Assembly (NCBI GenBank): GCA_009703165.1
Contig: WLGP01000054.1
Location: 1 to 6,431 of the forward strand
Direction: 5' to 3'
DNA: 6,431 bases
Source: Actinomycetota bacterium
GTDB lineage: Bacteria > Actinomycetota > Actinomycetes > Nanopelagicales > Nanopelagicaceae
Made by a program: the position numbers and the translations under genes. A model generated the notes under the pieces. It was not told the DNA's origin. It saw only the letters and a list, made by a program, of their open reading frames with translations, and searched no databases. Of this stretch, positions 5,841-6,431 are shown piece by piece. How positions within the stretch are numbered: the first letter of the stretch is position 1; each line of letters opens with the position of its first letter.

Positions 5841-6431
5841 CACCACTATCTAGAGCCTCGTTCGCTCTCTTCAAACCACTTGCTAAACGTTCATGAAGTG
5901 ACAGCTCTCGATGGCCGTCAAAGGCGGCGATTGCAGCTGCTGCATTCAGTAGAACCGCGTCTCGTGGGGCACCGCGTTCTCCTGCCAATATCGCAGTTGT
6001 AATTCGAGCATTTTCATTTGCATCGCCGCCGACTAAATCGGTAACTGGAGCACGTGAAATTCCGAATTCACCTGGCTCAACAAGATCGCTGCGGATTTCT
6101 CCACCGCCAATACTTAAGACAGAGGTGGTCGACGAGAGGGTAATTTCATCCAGCCCGTCGTCGCCGCGAAAGACAAAACCATCTACGCCACGGGTGGCCA
6201 AGACTTGTGCCATCACTAAATGCATTCGATCATCTGCAACGCCAATTGCCGCAGCCTTTGGTTGAGCAGGATTTGCTAGTGGTCCAAGAATGTTAAAGAC
6301 GGTGGGAAGGCCAAGCTCTTTTCGAGCAGGTGCGGCAAAGCGCATTGCAGGATGGAAGATCGGAGCAAAACAGAAACCTATTCCTAACTCTGCAACACAT
6401 CGTTCAACGCCTTTTCCATCAAGTGTGATGG
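5773..6431 (-). CDS. trpD: anthranilate phosphoribosyltransferase, C-terminal part (cut by window edge)
   Basis: The last 219 codons of TrpD, which joins anthranilate to PRPP to make phosphoribosylanthranilate, the second committed step of tryptophan synthesis in the cytoplasm. The frame stays open from 6431. The segment upstream of the internal ATG at 6345 reads GVERCVAELGIGFCFAPIFHPAMR, the conserved family sequence, so 6345 is not the true start. Further TrpD signatures are FNILGPLANPA, DGLDEITL (metal-linked DE in this loop), VGGDANENA and RDAVLLNAAAAIA. The protein ends normally after LLKKWVALSQEIAAEASR. The N-terminal anthranilate/PRPP loop (GTGGD) lies outside the window. No other trp gene is visible. 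The last 68 bp overlap the exonuclease reading frame on the opposite strand; since TrpD ends at its usual place, it is the exonuclease tail that appears to have grown into trpD. Confidence 0.95.
   Translation of the reverse strand, partial: ITLDGKGVERCVAELGIGFCFAPIFHPAMRFAAPARKELGLPTVFNILGPLANPAQPKAAAIGVADDRMHLVMAQVLATRGVDGFVFRGDDGLDEITLSSTTSVLSIGGGEIRSDLVEPGEFGISRAPVTDLVGGDANENARITTAILAGERGAPRDAVLLNAAAAIAAFDGHRELSLHERLASGLKRANEALDSGATAALLKKWVALSQEIAAEASR

Overview
The window reads as an ordinary, tightly packed chromosomal stretch of an actinobacterium. The best guess is a streamlined, moderate-GC lineage such as the freshwater acI group (Nanopelagicales). Three things support this: a DEDDh exonuclease lying tail to tail with trpD, an arrangement recalled from Mycobacterium (Rv2191/Rv2192c); a PGPGW-family small membrane protein; and TANNNT -10 boxes placed 6-7 nt before start codons, as in actinobacterial leaderless genes. 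The lineage is inference, since no rRNA or tRNA marker is present.

Layout. Bases 1-1115 (minus strand) carry a membrane-anchored class I SAM methyltransferase followed, after a 6-nt gap, by the 5' part of an APH/RdoA-like phosphotransferase that runs off the left edge. A 33-bp divergent intergenic region (1116-1148) appears to hold two outward-facing -10 boxes. Bases 1149-1658 (plus) encode a low-molecular-weight protein tyrosine phosphatase. It overlaps by 23 bp, tail to tail, with a minus-strand pair (1636-4699): an AKR6-like aldo/keto reductase followed 13 bp later by a Dcp-type M3 zinc metallopeptidase. A 131-bp divergent gap (4700-4830) leads to two plus-strand genes: a 91-residue PGPGW membrane protein and a 233-residue DEDDh exonuclease. 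The exonuclease overlaps by 68 bp with trpD (anthranilate phosphoribosyltransferase), whose 5' end lies beyond the right edge.

The genes do not form one pathway. The likely transcription units are methyltransferase-phosphotransferase, phosphatase alone, AKR-peptidase, PGPGW-exonuclease (possibly with its own internal promoter), and trpD. No mobile element, CRISPR array, tRNA, rRNA or toxin-antitoxin module is visible, and no stretch longer than about 131 bp lacks a gene. I found no convincing new biological system. The points most worth a second look are the GIY-YIG-less exonuclease, the two convergent gene overlaps (one with a perfect hairpin) and the compact divergent promoter region.
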